Assembly (NCBI RefSeq): GCF_028728205.1
Contig: NZ_JAQYUU010000016.1
Location: 1-32,042, forward strand
Length of the DNA stretch: 32,042 bases
Origin: Clostridium sp. 'White wine YQ'
Lineage (GTDB): Bacteria > Bacillota > Clostridia > Clostridiales > Clostridiaceae
Direction of reading: 5' to 3'
Each line of letters opens with the position of its first letter. Positions within the stretch are counted from its first letter, which is position 1. Below, piece after piece: positions 1 to 7,840 of this stretch. A program made the translations under genes and the position numbers. The notes under the pieces were generated by a model. That model searched no databases, was not told the origin of the DNA, and was given only the letters and a program-made list of their open reading frames with translations.

Positions 1-45
1 CTGAAAATCCTCGTGTCGCTGGTTCGATTCCTGCTCGAGCCACCA
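1..45 (+). tRNA. tRNA-Phe (GAA), 3' portion only
   Basis: The window opens inside the anticodon loop (CTGAAAA, anticodon GAA). It continues through the variable region, a T-arm with the GGTTCGATTCC loop, and the acceptor 3' strand TCGAGCC followed by A-CCA. The CCA is encoded. The 5' half lies outside the window. The T-stem has one T-T mismatch. It is followed 7 bases later by tRNA-Cys, so this is the tail of a tRNA cluster. Confidence 0.9.
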
Positions 46-52
46 TAAGTGT

Positions 53-127
<75 letters not shown>

Positions 128-130
128 AAA

Positions 131-165
131 AAAAGACTAGTAAACTTTAAGTTTGCTAGTCTTTT
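131..165 (+). terminator. Rho-independent terminator of the tRNA cluster
   Basis: AAAAGACTAGTAAACTT pairs with AAGTTTGCTAGTCTTTT (one G-T pair), followed by TATAGTTTT. It starts 3 bases after the CCA of tRNA-Cys. Confidence 0.85.
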
Positions 166-236
166 ATAGTTTTAAGGATTGTAAATTAAGTAAAATTTCA
201 ATTAACAAATAAAAGTTATTAACAAAAAATACAAAC

Positions 237-305
237 TTATCAACAAAAAATGTGGATAAGTTGTGTGTGATTTGTGGATTTGTGTGAATAAGTTACTTAA
301 CCACA
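237..305. promoter_or_regulatory. Cluster of DnaA-box-like 9-mers
   Basis: One perfect DnaA box, TGTGGATAA, lies at 251-259 (minus orientation). Around it are near matches: TTATCAACA at 237-245, TGTGAATAA at 283-291 and TTAACCACA at 297-305 (one mismatch each), and TGTGGATTT at 273-281 (two mismatches). They lie downstream of the tRNA terminator and run into the 3' end of the minus-strand S66 peptidase gene. No dnaA, dnaN or AT-rich unwinding repeats adjoin, so this is unlikely to be oriC. A DnaA-binding or titration locus is an inference. Confidence 0.5.
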
Positions 306-1204
306 GGATTAATAATATCAAGAGTCTTCTTAAAAAGATTAAACTTAGCTGTTGCACCAATTGGAAGAGTAATATTAGGATAAGAGTGACCAATAGGAAA
401 ATCTAATATAATAGGTTTATTTAATGGAGTAAAAATACGACTTATTATTTCTTTTATGGTGAAGTTATTAGATGCATTATCACAATCGCATTTATAAAAT
501 GAACCGAAAATAAAGCCTTTACACTTATGCAACTTTCCAGATAAAAGTAGTTGGGTTAACATTCTGTCAATACTATAGGGTTTTTCATTAACATCTTCTA
601 AGATAAGTATCTTATCTTTGAAATTTGGTTCATAAGGACTGCCAATAGATGAGCAAATAGTTGATAGGTTCCCTCCACATAATTTTCCGGATATTTCGCT
701 AGGATTAATAAAAGAGCAATTTCCTAAAGGTATACTGTAAGGCTTATTTCCTTGCATTAGTGTAAACTTGAGGCTTTCTAGAGTTTCTATATCATTAAAA
801 TCAGAATTTATCATGGGACCATGGAAAGTAATTAACCCAGTTTTCTTTGATATATAATTAATTAGTACTGTTGTGTCACTATATCCACATAATATCTTTT
901 TATTAAATCTAATTGTATTCAAGTTGATATAAGGCAATATATTAATTGATCCATATCCACCTCTAAAGCATATAATAGCTTTTACATCTTTGTCTTTAAA
1001 CATATTCATAATATCTAACGCTCTGGCAATGGTACTTCCAGAAAAATAGCCATCTTCTTTATAAACAGACTCACCAACTTTAACTTTAAAACCAAGTGAT
1101 TCAAAATAATTAATCTTACTATGGATAACTGATTTATCTTCACGAAAAGCTGTTGAGACAATTCCAATAGTATCACCATTTTTTAGGGCATATGGTATTA
1201 GCAT
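293..1204 (-). CDS. S66-family serine peptidase (LD-carboxypeptidase / MccF-like)
   Basis: A 303-residue cytosolic protein with the complete S66 Ser-Glu-His set: nucleophile S109 in CGYSDTT, E203 in ILEDVNEKPY, and H273 in PIGHSYPN. The N-terminal GDTIGIVSTA and the FRGGYGS segment at 80-86 are typical of the family. Members either trim the terminal D-Ala from muropeptide tetrapeptides during wall recycling (LdcA) or hydrolyse peptide-nucleotide antibiotics of the microcin C type (MccF); sequence alone does not decide between these here. No signal peptide is seen. The ATG is preceded by CAGGAG at 7 bases. It stands alone on the minus strand, and its stop lies within the DnaA-box-like cluster. 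Confidence 0.85.
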   Translation of the reverse strand: MLIPYALKNGDTIGIVSTAFREDKSVIHSKINYFESLGFKVKVGESVYKEDGYFSGSTIARALDIMNMFKDKDVKAIICFRGGYGSINILPYINLNTIRFNKKILCGYSDTTVLINYISKKTGLITFHGPMINSDFNDIETLESLKFTLMQGNKPYSIPLGNCSFINPSEISGKLCGGNLSTICSSIGSPYEPNFKDKILILEDVNEKPYSIDRMLTQLLLSGKLHKCKGFIFGSFYKCDCDNASNNFTIKEIISRIFTPLNKPIILDFPIGHSYPNITLPIGATAKFNLFKKTLDIINPVVK

Positions 1205-1548
1205 TGTTGTACTCCTGAAAATTAATAGTAATACATTTTATACATTTACTAAGTAAAAATGTGATAAATTTATTTAGTATTGAATAGACATATTGAATAT
1301 CAATGTTTATAAGCATAAAGGAATTGGACAACAAAAGAAAAAAGAAACAGTGGTAATCTTATCAATAATTACGATATGAATTATAATAGTAATTTGAGAG
1401 GTATTTAGGACTATAAATATAAGTGGATTTTGCGTATCAAGAATAAGTGACACTATCATATTACCCATAATAGAAGTTTCTTTATTTTTTCAATATAGAA
1501 GTGCTTAAAGGTGACATAAGTCACCTTTATTATTTTGAGTTAAATATA
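1205..1548. other. 344-bp intergenic region without a gene
   Basis: No open frame here has a convincing start and ribosome site on either strand. It must hold the promoter of the S66 gene (minus strand). A short palindrome, TTTACT-A-AGTAAA at 1246-1258, lies about 40 bases upstream of that gene's start and could be an operator, but such AT-rich palindromes occur by chance. The far end holds the stem-loop at 1507-1528. Otherwise I see nothing. Confidence 0.6.
1507..1528. terminator. Stem-loop after the M20-like gene
   Basis: A perfect 9-bp stem, AAAGGTGAC / GTCACCTTT, around the loop ATAA. It lies 20 bases beyond the stop of the minus-strand M20-like gene. The T-rich tail is better on the plus strand (TTTATTATTTT) than on the minus strand, so it may be a weak terminator for the gene it follows. 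Confidence 0.6.
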
Positions 1549-2715
1549 TTAATATAAGCCTTTATTAAATGAAAAGAATTCAGACTTAACTTCACTTAAT
1601 AATTGAGGATTTTGCAATACATCTAAAGCGGTAAAACATAAAGCTTGAGATGCTTTTATTGCATTGTCTATAGCAAAATCACTTAATGTTGCTTTTGCAA
1701 ACTCTACAGAACCATAGTTGATGTTTTGGCCATTGGTTATGTCGATATAGGGTTGAATTGTTGGAACTTTTTGACTAACACAACCTAAGCTCAATCCGGC
1801 ATTACTTTCTTTAGGTGGAGCAATATCAATAATACCAGCCTCCTTTAAGTTATGAGAATATAGTCGGTTTAATGTTATATTCGTCAACAGTTCTTCATTA
1901 GGAGGTTCATAGAATGAAATAGAATAATTTATATTGAGAATATTTGAAACAAATGAGCATACCTCTCTAAGTTTACTTTCAGCAAACTTAGCATATTCCA
2001 TTTCTTTAGCTCGTATATAAAATTTAGCTTCTGAGTCTGTTGGAAGTAGTAACGGTGTAAGTCCTCCTTTTGATAGGATAGAATTAATTTCTAAGTTATC
2101 TGGAAACCCCTTCATCAAGGAGTTGAGAATATTGAATGTAAGCAACGTTGCATCTAAAGAGTTGTATACACCTTTATTTAAAAAGCTTAGCCCTGCATTT
2201 CCCTTATAGTTAACTTTTAGTGGGATTATTGCTGAAGATGTTCCACTTTCAGCTGTTATAGTATTAGGATGACATTGCATTACTATATCTATATCGTCAA
2301 AGATACCTTGTCTTACCATTGTTGTCTTTGTACCACCCAAATATTCACCAGGACAGCCAATTAAGACAATAGAACCTTTAAACTTATCAGAAAGCTTTGC
2401 AAGGGCTATAGATGATGCTATAGAAATTGTAGTTAATAAATTATGACCAGTAACATGCCCAGAATCAGCAATTGCATCATACTCGCATAAAAAGCAAATT
2501 TTTGGATGACCGCTTCCTACCTCAGCAATAAATGAGGTCTTAATACCTAAAAAATTATTATTAACATAGAATCCTTTTTCTTTTAAATAATTTGTTATAT
2601 ATGAACATGCCTTTACTTCTTTATAGCTTTCCTCTGGATTGTCATATAGAAATTTGCATAAAGAGAAAAGCTCTTTTCTACAGGTTGATAGATATGAAAT
2701 AAGTTCCTGATTCAA
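1549..2715 (-). CDS. M20D-family amidohydrolase homologue with degenerate metal site
   Basis: A 388-residue protein aligned throughout with M20D amidohydrolases (p-aminobenzoyl-glutamate / N-acyl amino acid hydrolase type): EYDA near 78-81, GHN at 90-92, the HP pair at 149-150, and a lid domain from about 165 to 275. Several catalytic positions differ from the family pattern. CGHN reads TGHN (T89). PAEE reads PGEY (Y125 at the second Glu). The C-terminal His before PY is Q321. The lid motifs AAHA and HGI read AGLS and INSI. Only H91, E124 and H149 remain. The frame is intact and full length, so it looks maintained rather than decaying; it may bind a ligand without hydrolysing it. It starts at TTG (2713-2715) behind AAGGAGGG, as no ATG fits. 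Monocistronic on the minus strand. Confidence 0.8.
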   Translation of the reverse strand: MNQELISYLSTCRKELFSLCKFLYDNPEESYKEVKACSYITNYLKEKGFYVNNNFLGIKTSFIAEVGSGHPKICFLCEYDAIADSGHVTGHNLLTTISIASSIALAKLSDKFKGSIVLIGCPGEYLGGTKTTMVRQGIFDDIDIVMQCHPNTITAESGTSSAIIPLKVNYKGNAGLSFLNKGVYNSLDATLLTFNILNSLMKGFPDNLEINSILSKGGLTPLLLPTDSEAKFYIRAKEMEYAKFAESKLREVCSFVSNILNINYSISFYEPPNEELLTNITLNRLYSHNLKEAGIIDIAPPKESNAGLSLGCVSQKVPTIQPYIDITNGQNINYGSVEFAKATLSDFAIDNAIKASQALCFTALDVLQNPQLLSEVKSEFFSFNKGLY

Positions 2716-2787
2716 AATTAACCCTCCTTTGAATTTTCAAAGAATTATTAGCATCAAACTCTTTATAAATATTAAGTCTAGAGATGC

Positions 2788-2813
2788 TTATGTTATTTTA
2801 TCCAATAACATAA
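2788..2813. repeat. Perfect 10-bp inverted repeat in the divergent intergenic region
   Basis: TTATGTTATT and AATAACATAA flank the loop TTATCC, between the divergent M20-like gene and csfB. There is no T-run in the right place for a terminator. It could be an operator or a 5'-leader hairpin of the minus-strand gene; the role is unknown. Confidence 0.4.
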
Positions 2814-2931
2814 AAAAATATTTATATAAAACTCAGAGTTAAATTGATGAAATTAAATAATTAAATGAATACTATATATTGAATAAGTCAATAATCACTA
2901 ATATTAAAAAGAGATTGATGGAGGGAAAAAT

Positions 2932-3114
2932 ATGAGAAATAGATGTATTATATGTGGAAAAAATTCTGAACATGGTATAATAATATGCGGAAAGGAAATT
3001 TGTTTAAATTGTGAAAAAGCTATATCAGAAATGTCTGCTGATTCAGATAAATATGAATTAAATAGAAGAAAGATAAGAAAGCATTTGGCAGAAATAATTG
3101 ATAAATCAAATTAA
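2932..3114 (+). CDS. csfB: Anti-sigma-G factor Gin (CsfB)
   Basis: A 60-residue zinc protein with CxxC pairs C5/C8 and C24/C27 plus C19, then a basic helical tail. This matches Gin/CsfB, which in B. subtilis is made under sigma-F, holds sigma-G inactive until engulfment is complete, and also acts on sigma-E. Its position agrees: in B. subtilis csfB likewise lies just upstream of an Orn/Lys/Arg-type decarboxylase and tmk. The ATG follows GGAGGG at 8 bases. It implies a spore former. No convincing sigma-F promoter was recognised upstream. The next gene starts 23 bases downstream. Confidence 0.85.
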   Translation: MRNRCIICGKNSEHGIIICGKEICLNCEKAISEMSADSDKYELNRRKIRKHLAEIIDKSN

Positions 3115-3137
3115 CTATTAAATGAGGGAAGTAATGT

Positions 3138-4550
3138 ATGACTAAAGTACCAATGTTAGAGGGTTTAAGCGAATATAGAAAATTAAATTTAGCACCTTTT
3201 TCAATGCCAGGTCATAAGTTAGGAAGGGCATTTGGTAAAAATATGCTAGAACTTATTCCAAGCTCAGATATTACAGAGGTTGAAGGTTTAGATAATTTGC
3301 ATAATCCACAAGGAATAATTAAAGATGCACAAGAGCTATTAAAAAATTGTTATGAGAGTAAATCATCATACTTTTTAGTTAATGGGAGTTCTTCTGGTAA
3401 CCTTTCAATGATATTCGCGGCATTTCAAGAAGGAGATAAGGTTTTAATTGAAAGAAATTGTCATAAATCTATTTACAATGGAATTTTGCTTAGAAAACTG
3501 AAACCAGTATTTCTTAAAAATTCTGTAGATGAAAATCTAGACGTGACATTGGGAATAGATATGAATAATTTCCTACAAGTACTGGAAGAAGAAAGTGATA
3601 TTAAAGGGATTATTTTAACATATCCTAATTATTTTGGAATAGGAGTTAATTTAAAAAAAATCGTAGAAAAGTGCAAAGAAAAAGGTGTCAAGATATTATT
3701 AGATGCAGCACATGGAGCACATTTTGGGTTTAATAAAAACTTACCTGAAAATCCATTAAAATATGAAATTGATATGGTAGTAATGAGTGCACATAAGACA
3801 CTACCATCCTTAACCCAAAGTGCTTATTTACATATAAATAAGGAAGAGTATAAAGAAAAGATAGAATTTTATCTTAAGATATTCACAAGTACAAGTCCAT
3901 CATACATCTTTTTAGTGACTTTAGATTACAGTAGATATTATCTTCAAGAAAAAGCAGATAAAGAGTATGATATATTAATTGACAGAATTAATAATTTTAA
4001 AGATAATGTTAAAAAAGTCCCATATATAAAAGTTTTGAGCAAAGAAGACTTAAGTTCTAAGTGGATTTTTGATACAACTAAAATAGTTATTACTCAAAGT
4101 GGGAAATATAAATCTATTAACTTAGAAAAGTATTTACTTGAAAAAGGAATACAATGCGAAATGAGTTTTGGAAGAACTGTAGTACTTATCTCAACACCTT
4201 TTAATACTCAAGAAGATTTTGATAGGTTAGAAAAAGCAATTTTGGAATTGAGATTAGTTAAGAATGAAGAGGAAAGCCATAAAGAATACAGTTCATATTT
4301 AGATATACAAGATGGGGAAATTATTGAACCATATAAGATACTAGATAAAGCCACGGCTTTATTAGATGTAAGTCATATAACTGGGCATATAGCAGCTGAG
4401 AACATTACACCATATCCACCAGGTATACCATTTATAATGATGGGAGAGAAGATATCTAAAGAAAAAAAGGACAAGCTTATTAAATTATTAGAGGATAATA
4501 TTGATATTATTGGAATTCAGGATGGAAAAGTTAAAGTAGTAGCTAATTAG
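3138..4550 (+). CDS. Orn/Lys/Arg decarboxylase family PLP enzyme (YaaO-like)
   Basis: A 470-residue fold-type I PLP enzyme. The Schiff-base lysine is K220 in MSAHKTLPSLTQ. The cofactor aspartate is D189 in LLDAAHGAH, and the cofactor-phosphate segment NGSSSGN is at 82-88. The N-terminal PFSMPGHK is the family signature. It has the short form lacking the N-terminal wing domain of the large inducible decarboxylases. Members decarboxylate arginine, lysine or ornithine in polyamine synthesis; the substrate is not readable from the sequence. It lies between csfB and tmk, as yaaO does in B. subtilis. Its start is preceded by GAGGGAAG. Confidence 0.88.
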   Translation: MTKVPMLEGLSEYRKLNLAPFSMPGHKLGRAFGKNMLELIPSSDITEVEGLDNLHNPQGIIKDAQELLKNCYESKSSYFLVNGSSSGNLSMIFAAFQEGDKVLIERNCHKSIYNGILLRKLKPVFLKNSVDENLDVTLGIDMNNFLQVLEEESDIKGIILTYPNYFGIGVNLKKIVEKCKEKGVKILLDAAHGAHFGFNKNLPENPLKYEIDMVVMSAHKTLPSLTQSAYLHINKEEYKEKIEFYLKIFTSTSPSYIFLVTLDYSRYYLQEKADKEYDILIDRINNFKDNVKKVPYIKVLSKEDLSSKWIFDTTKIVITQSGKYKSINLEKYLLEKGIQCEMSFGRTVVLISTPFNTQEDFDRLEKAILELRLVKNEEESHKEYSSYLDIQDGEIIEPYKILDKATALLDVSHITGHIAAENITPYPPGIPFIMMGEKISKEKKDKLIKLLEDNIDIIGIQDGKVKVVAN

Positions 4551-4583
4551 TAATTAGTTAGAATAGATAATGGAGGGAAAGTT

Positions 4584-5261
4584 ATGGCTCAAGGTAAATT
4601 AATTATAATCGAAAGTGGATCAGATGCATCAGGAAAGGCTACACAAACTCAAAGGCTTTATGATAGATTAGTTAAGGAAAACTATAATGTAAGAAAAATA
4701 ACATATCCTAATTATGATAGTCCTGCATGTGCACCAGTAAAGATGTATTTAAATGGTGACTTTGGAAAGAAACCTGAAGATGTTAATGCATATGCAGCTT
4801 CAACTTTTTATGCAATTGATAGATTTGCATCATATAAAACAGATTGGGAAGATTTCTACAAAAATGGTGGAATAATAATTTCAGACAGATATACAACTTC
4901 CAATATGGTACATCAAGCTGTTAAAATGGATAAAAGTGAACGAGAAAAATACCTAAATTGGTTATATGAATTAGAATTTGATCTATATGGGTTACCAATA
5001 CCAGATTGTGTAATATTTTTAGATATGCCTCCAGAGATAAGTCAAGAACTTATGAAGGAAAGAGCAAATAAATTTACAGGTGGAAAAGAAAAAGATATTC
5101 ATGAGAGTAATAAGGAATATTTAGTGAACTCATATAATAATAGTTTAGATATTGCAAATAAGTATAATTGGGACAAAATAAAATGTAATGACGGTGATAA
5201 ATTAAGAAGTATAGAAGACATACATAACGATATATATAATTATGTAAAGAAGTACCTATAG
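4584..5261 (+). CDS. tmk: Thymidylate kinase
   Basis: A 225-residue dTMP kinase, converting dTMP to dTDP for DNA synthesis. The P-loop is SGSDASGKAT at 11-20, the DRY nucleoside motif lies in SDRYTTSNMVHQ, and there is a lid segment with RANKFTGGKEKD. Position 19 after the Walker lysine is Ala where most P-loops have Thr/Ser; T20 follows. The same family tolerates changes here, so I read it as a subfamily trait. It lies 33 bases after the decarboxylase, with GGAGGG before the ATG, in the conserved tmk-darA-holB order. Confidence 0.88.
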   Translation: MAQGKLIIIESGSDASGKATQTQRLYDRLVKENYNVRKITYPNYDSPACAPVKMYLNGDFGKKPEDVNAYAASTFYAIDRFASYKTDWEDFYKNGGIIISDRYTTSNMVHQAVKMDKSEREKYLNWLYELEFDLYGLPIPDCVIFLDMPPEISQELMKERANKFTGGKEKDIHESNKEYLVNSYNNSLDIANKYNWDKIKCNDGDKLRSIEDIHNDIYNYVKKYL

Positions 5262-5381
5262 TTAAATAGAGATAAATTGTATTAGTAGAGTGTTAGAATA
5301 TTATAAAAGTATATTTTAAGTATTTAATTTGTGGTAAAATAAGTATTAATAAGGGGTATAGATTAAAAGGAGGGAAATATT

Positions 5382-5711
5382 ATGAAGTTAGTCATTACAA
5401 TAGTTCAAGATGATGATTCTGTTGATTTAGTTGAAGCTCTAACAGAAGGTGGATTTAGGGTAACTAAGCTTGCAACAACAGGAGGATTCTTAAAGGCTGG
5501 AAATACTACCTTGTTAATAGGAGTAGAAAAAGAAAAACTTGATGATGTAATTGCAATCATTGAAGATACATGTAAAACTAGAGATCAGTTAATGGTTTCA
5601 CCAACACCAATGGTTGGAACAGCAGATGTATTTATGTCATATCCAGTTGAAGTTCAAGTGGGTGGGGCAACAGTGTTTGTAGTTGATGTAGATAAATTTA
5701 TTAAGATTTAA
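5382..5711 (+). CDS. darA: Cyclic-di-AMP receptor DarA (PII-like, YaaQ)
   Basis: A 109-residue PII-fold protein. The start MKLVITIVQDDD, the segment TEGGFRVTKLATTGGFLKAGNTTLL (about residues 21-45), and a long flexible loop around 63-80 match the DarA/PstA family. These form trimers that bind c-di-AMP between subunits. The downstream target is not settled in most species. It lies between tmk and holB as in B. subtilis, though yaaR is missing. The c-di-AMP synthase gene disA is in the same window at 22067. The start is fixed by AAGGAGGG 8 bases upstream. Confidence 0.9.
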   Translation: MKLVITIVQDDDSVDLVEALTEGGFRVTKLATTGGFLKAGNTTLLIGVEKEKLDDVIAIIEDTCKTRDQLMVSPTPMVGTADVFMSYPVEVQVGGATVFVVDVDKFIKI

Positions 5712-5728
5712 TTTGTAGGAGGAGTGCA

Positions 5729-6658
5729 ATGGAGTTTATTGGTCATAATGAAATAAGAAAGGTTTTTAATAAGCTTATAGACAAAAATGCACTCTCTCAT
5801 GCTCATTTAATTATAGGAGAAGACGGCATAGGAAAAAGTACTCTCGCAAAAATCTTTGCTTTAAGAATATTAGATAAGAAGGAAGAACGAGATTATGCAG
5901 ACATTGTACATTACAGGCTTAAGGAAAAATCTATAGGGATTGATGAAGTTAGAGACATAATACAAGAGGTAAATAAAAAGCCCTTCGAAGGAGAAAAGAA
6001 AGTAGTTATAATACATAAGGGCAATAAGCTTACAATTCAAGCTCAAAATGCGTTACTTAAAACTATAGAGGAGCCTCCTAAAGGAGTATATATAATAATA
6101 TTATGTGAAAGTGGAGAACAAATTTTGGATACGATAAAGTCAAGATGTCAGGTTCATAAGCTTTCACCATTAAGTTTATTAGAGGTAGAAGAATATATTA
6201 ATTTGAAATTTAATGCTTTAGATGAAGATAAGAAAAATGCTGCGATTGCATATAGTAGTGGAATTCCAGGAAGAGCAGAACGTTTTATTAATGATGAAAA
6301 GTTAGCGAACTTAAGAGATTTATTATGTAAACTTTTAGAAGAGATAAAGACTAATAATAAAGAGGCTGTAATAAGGTTTGAAGAAAGTTTTAAAAATTAT
6401 AAAGAGGATTGGGAAGAGCTTTTACAAGTTTTACTTTCATTTGTTAGGGATATCTCAATTTATAAAGAAGTTGAAAATAAGAAGTTAATTATAAATAGTG
6501 ATAAGCTTCATGAAATAGATAGATTATCAAAAGAAATGAGTTTTATAAAGTTAAATAAAATAGTAAGTATAATAAATGATACAAGAGAAAGACTAAAGAG
6601 TAATACAAATTTTGCATTAACATTAAATGTTATGATTGTAGATCTTATGGAGGTTTAA
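5729..6658 (+). CDS. holB: DNA polymerase III subunit delta'
   Basis: A 309-residue clamp-loader subunit of the AAA+ type. Walker A is GEDGIGKST (about 30-38), the SRC sensor is in DTIKSRCQVH, and the segment NALLKTIEEPP is typical. It would work with DnaX and HolA to load the beta clamp. The four-cysteine zinc module usually inserted after Walker A is absent: the stretch goes from ALRILDKKEERDYADIVHY straight into SIGIDEVRDI. The stop is one base before the ricT start, so the two are translationally coupled. Confidence 0.88.
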   Translation: MEFIGHNEIRKVFNKLIDKNALSHAHLIIGEDGIGKSTLAKIFALRILDKKEERDYADIVHYRLKEKSIGIDEVRDIIQEVNKKPFEGEKKVVIIHKGNKLTIQAQNALLKTIEEPPKGVYIIILCESGEQILDTIKSRCQVHKLSPLSLLEVEEYINLKFNALDEDKKNAAIAYSSGIPGRAERFINDEKLANLRDLLCKLLEEIKTNNKEAVIRFEESFKNYKEDWEELLQVLLSFVRDISIYKEVENKKLIINSDKLHEIDRLSKEMSFIKLNKIVSIINDTRERLKSNTNFALTLNVMIVDLMEV

Positions 6659-6659
6659 G

Positions 6660-7565
6660 ATGATAAAAGTTGTAGGGATACGCTTTAAAAAAGCGGGTAA
6701 AATATATTATTTTGATCCAATAGATACTGGAGCAAAAAAAGGTGACTATGTAATAGTAGAAACTGCCAGAGGAATAGAATTTGGAGAATGTGTAATTGGG
6801 GAAAAAGAGATCTCTGAAGAAGAGATTATATCACCATTAAAAACAGTTTTAAGAGTAGCAAACCAAGAAGATAAGGATAAGCATAAAGAAAATAAAGATA
6901 AAGAAAAAGATGCCTTTGAAATATGTTTAAAAAAGATAGAAGAGCACCAATTAAATATGAAACTTATTGATGTTGAGTATACATTTGATAATAACAAAGT
7001 AATTTTCTATTTTACTGCTGATGGAAGAGTAGATTTTAGAGAATTAGTAAAGGATTTAGCTACAATATTTAAAACAAGAATTGAATTAAGACAGATAGGA
7101 GTTAGAGACGAAGCTAAAATGTTAGGAGGACTTGGACCATGTGGTAGACAACTATGTTGTTCAAGTTTCTTAGGAGATTTTGCTTCGGTATCAATTAAGA
7201 TGGCTAAGGAACAAAATCTTTCTTTAAATCCTACTAAGATCTCAGGAATTTGTGGAAGATTAATGTGTTGCTTAAATTATGAACAAAGTACTTATGAAGA
7301 TATTAGAAAGAGATTACCTAGAGTAGGATCAGTCGTTGCTACTGATGACGGTAAAGGTGAAGTTGTAGCAAATAATACAGTTAAGGAAATTGTTAAAGTT
7401 AGAATGCCATTTGGGGAAGAAGAAATTATCAGAGAATATAATATCCAAGATGTTGAGTTAGTATCTGGAACTTATGAAGATAGTGTAGATGATGGTGAAA
7501 TTAAATTAGTAATAGAAGATGATGCAGATAAAGCATTAATAAAGGATTTAATAAAGGGAAATTAA
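6660..7565 (+). CDS. ricT: RicT / YaaT, PSP1-domain protein with Fe-S cysteines
   Basis: A 301-residue PSP1-family protein. The cysteine cluster C161, C166, C167, C198, C203, C204 in GPCGRQLCC and GICGRLMCCLNYE is the family hallmark. In B. subtilis, RicT with RicA and RicF forms a [4Fe-4S]-carrying complex that steers RNase Y in mRNA maturation and is needed for sporulation, competence and biofilm. A charged Lys/Glu-rich insertion at 69-84 (EDKDKHKENKDKEKD) is low-complexity and probably a flexible loop. It directly follows holB, as in other Firmicutes. Confidence 0.9.
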   Translation: MIKVVGIRFKKAGKIYYFDPIDTGAKKGDYVIVETARGIEFGECVIGEKEISEEEIISPLKTVLRVANQEDKDKHKENKDKEKDAFEICLKKIEEHQLNMKLIDVEYTFDNNKVIFYFTADGRVDFRELVKDLATIFKTRIELRQIGVRDEAKMLGGLGPCGRQLCCSSFLGDFASVSIKMAKEQNLSLNPTKISGICGRLMCCLNYEQSTYEDIRKRLPRVGSVVATDDGKGEVVANNTVKEIVKVRMPFGEEEIIREYNIQDVELVSGTYEDSVDDGEIKLVIEDDADKALIKDLIKGN

Positions 7566-7585
7566 AACTTTCAAGGGGGATTAGA

Positions 7586-7789
7586 ATGAAATCTTCATTA
7601 AGGATTGCAGGAATGAAGACTGCTGAAGATGTACGAAAGATAAAAAATGCAATAGCATCTAACCAAGGGGTTGTAGCATGTGAAATAAGTAGAGAGAAGG
7701 GCGAAGCTAATATAATATATGACGATTATTTTACTGCAATAGATAAAATTATCGATTCAGTGGAATCTTTAGGTTATACTGTAGTATAA
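7586..7789 (+). CDS. HMA-fold small protein lacking the CxxC metal site
   Basis: A 67-residue protein with the beta-alpha-beta-beta-alpha-beta pattern of heavy-metal-associated domains: RIAGMKTAEDVRKIKNAI, GVVACEIS, ANIIYD, IIDSVESLGYTVV. The usual GMxCxxC loop reads GMKTAED, so both metal cysteines are replaced and only C32 remains. A copper-chaperone role is therefore unlikely; a protein-interaction role is inference. It starts 20 bases after ricT behind AAGGGGG and is probably the last gene of the csfB-to-ricT transcript. Confidence 0.7.
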   Translation: MKSSLRIAGMKTAEDVRKIKNAIASNQGVVACEISREKGEANIIYDDYFTAIDKIIDSVESLGYTVV

Positions 7790-7826
7790 AAAATAATCTA
7801 AAAGACTTTTAAAATGTAATCAAACA

Positions 7827-7835
7827 TGCTAAAAT
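7827..7835 (+). promoter_or_regulatory. Extended -10 promoter of the ferredoxin gene
   Basis: TGCTAAAAT is an extended -10 element (TGn plus TAAAAT). The -35 region (about 7807-7812, TTTTAA) is poor and overlaps a TAAAAG-A-CTTTTA palindrome at 7799-7811. The predicted transcription start is about 7841, giving a leader of about 37 bases. Confidence 0.5.
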
Positions 7836-7840
7836 AGACA

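Noticed and set aside
237..305. DnaA-box cluster as the chromosomal origin
   Set aside because: No dnaA, dnaN or 13-mer-like unwinding region adjoins; the neighbours are tRNAs and a peptidase gene.
202..393. Hydrophobic 63-residue minus-strand open frame
   Set aside because: It overlaps the real S66 gene's 3' end in another frame, is Leu/Ile-rich from AT-rich DNA, and has no ribosome site.
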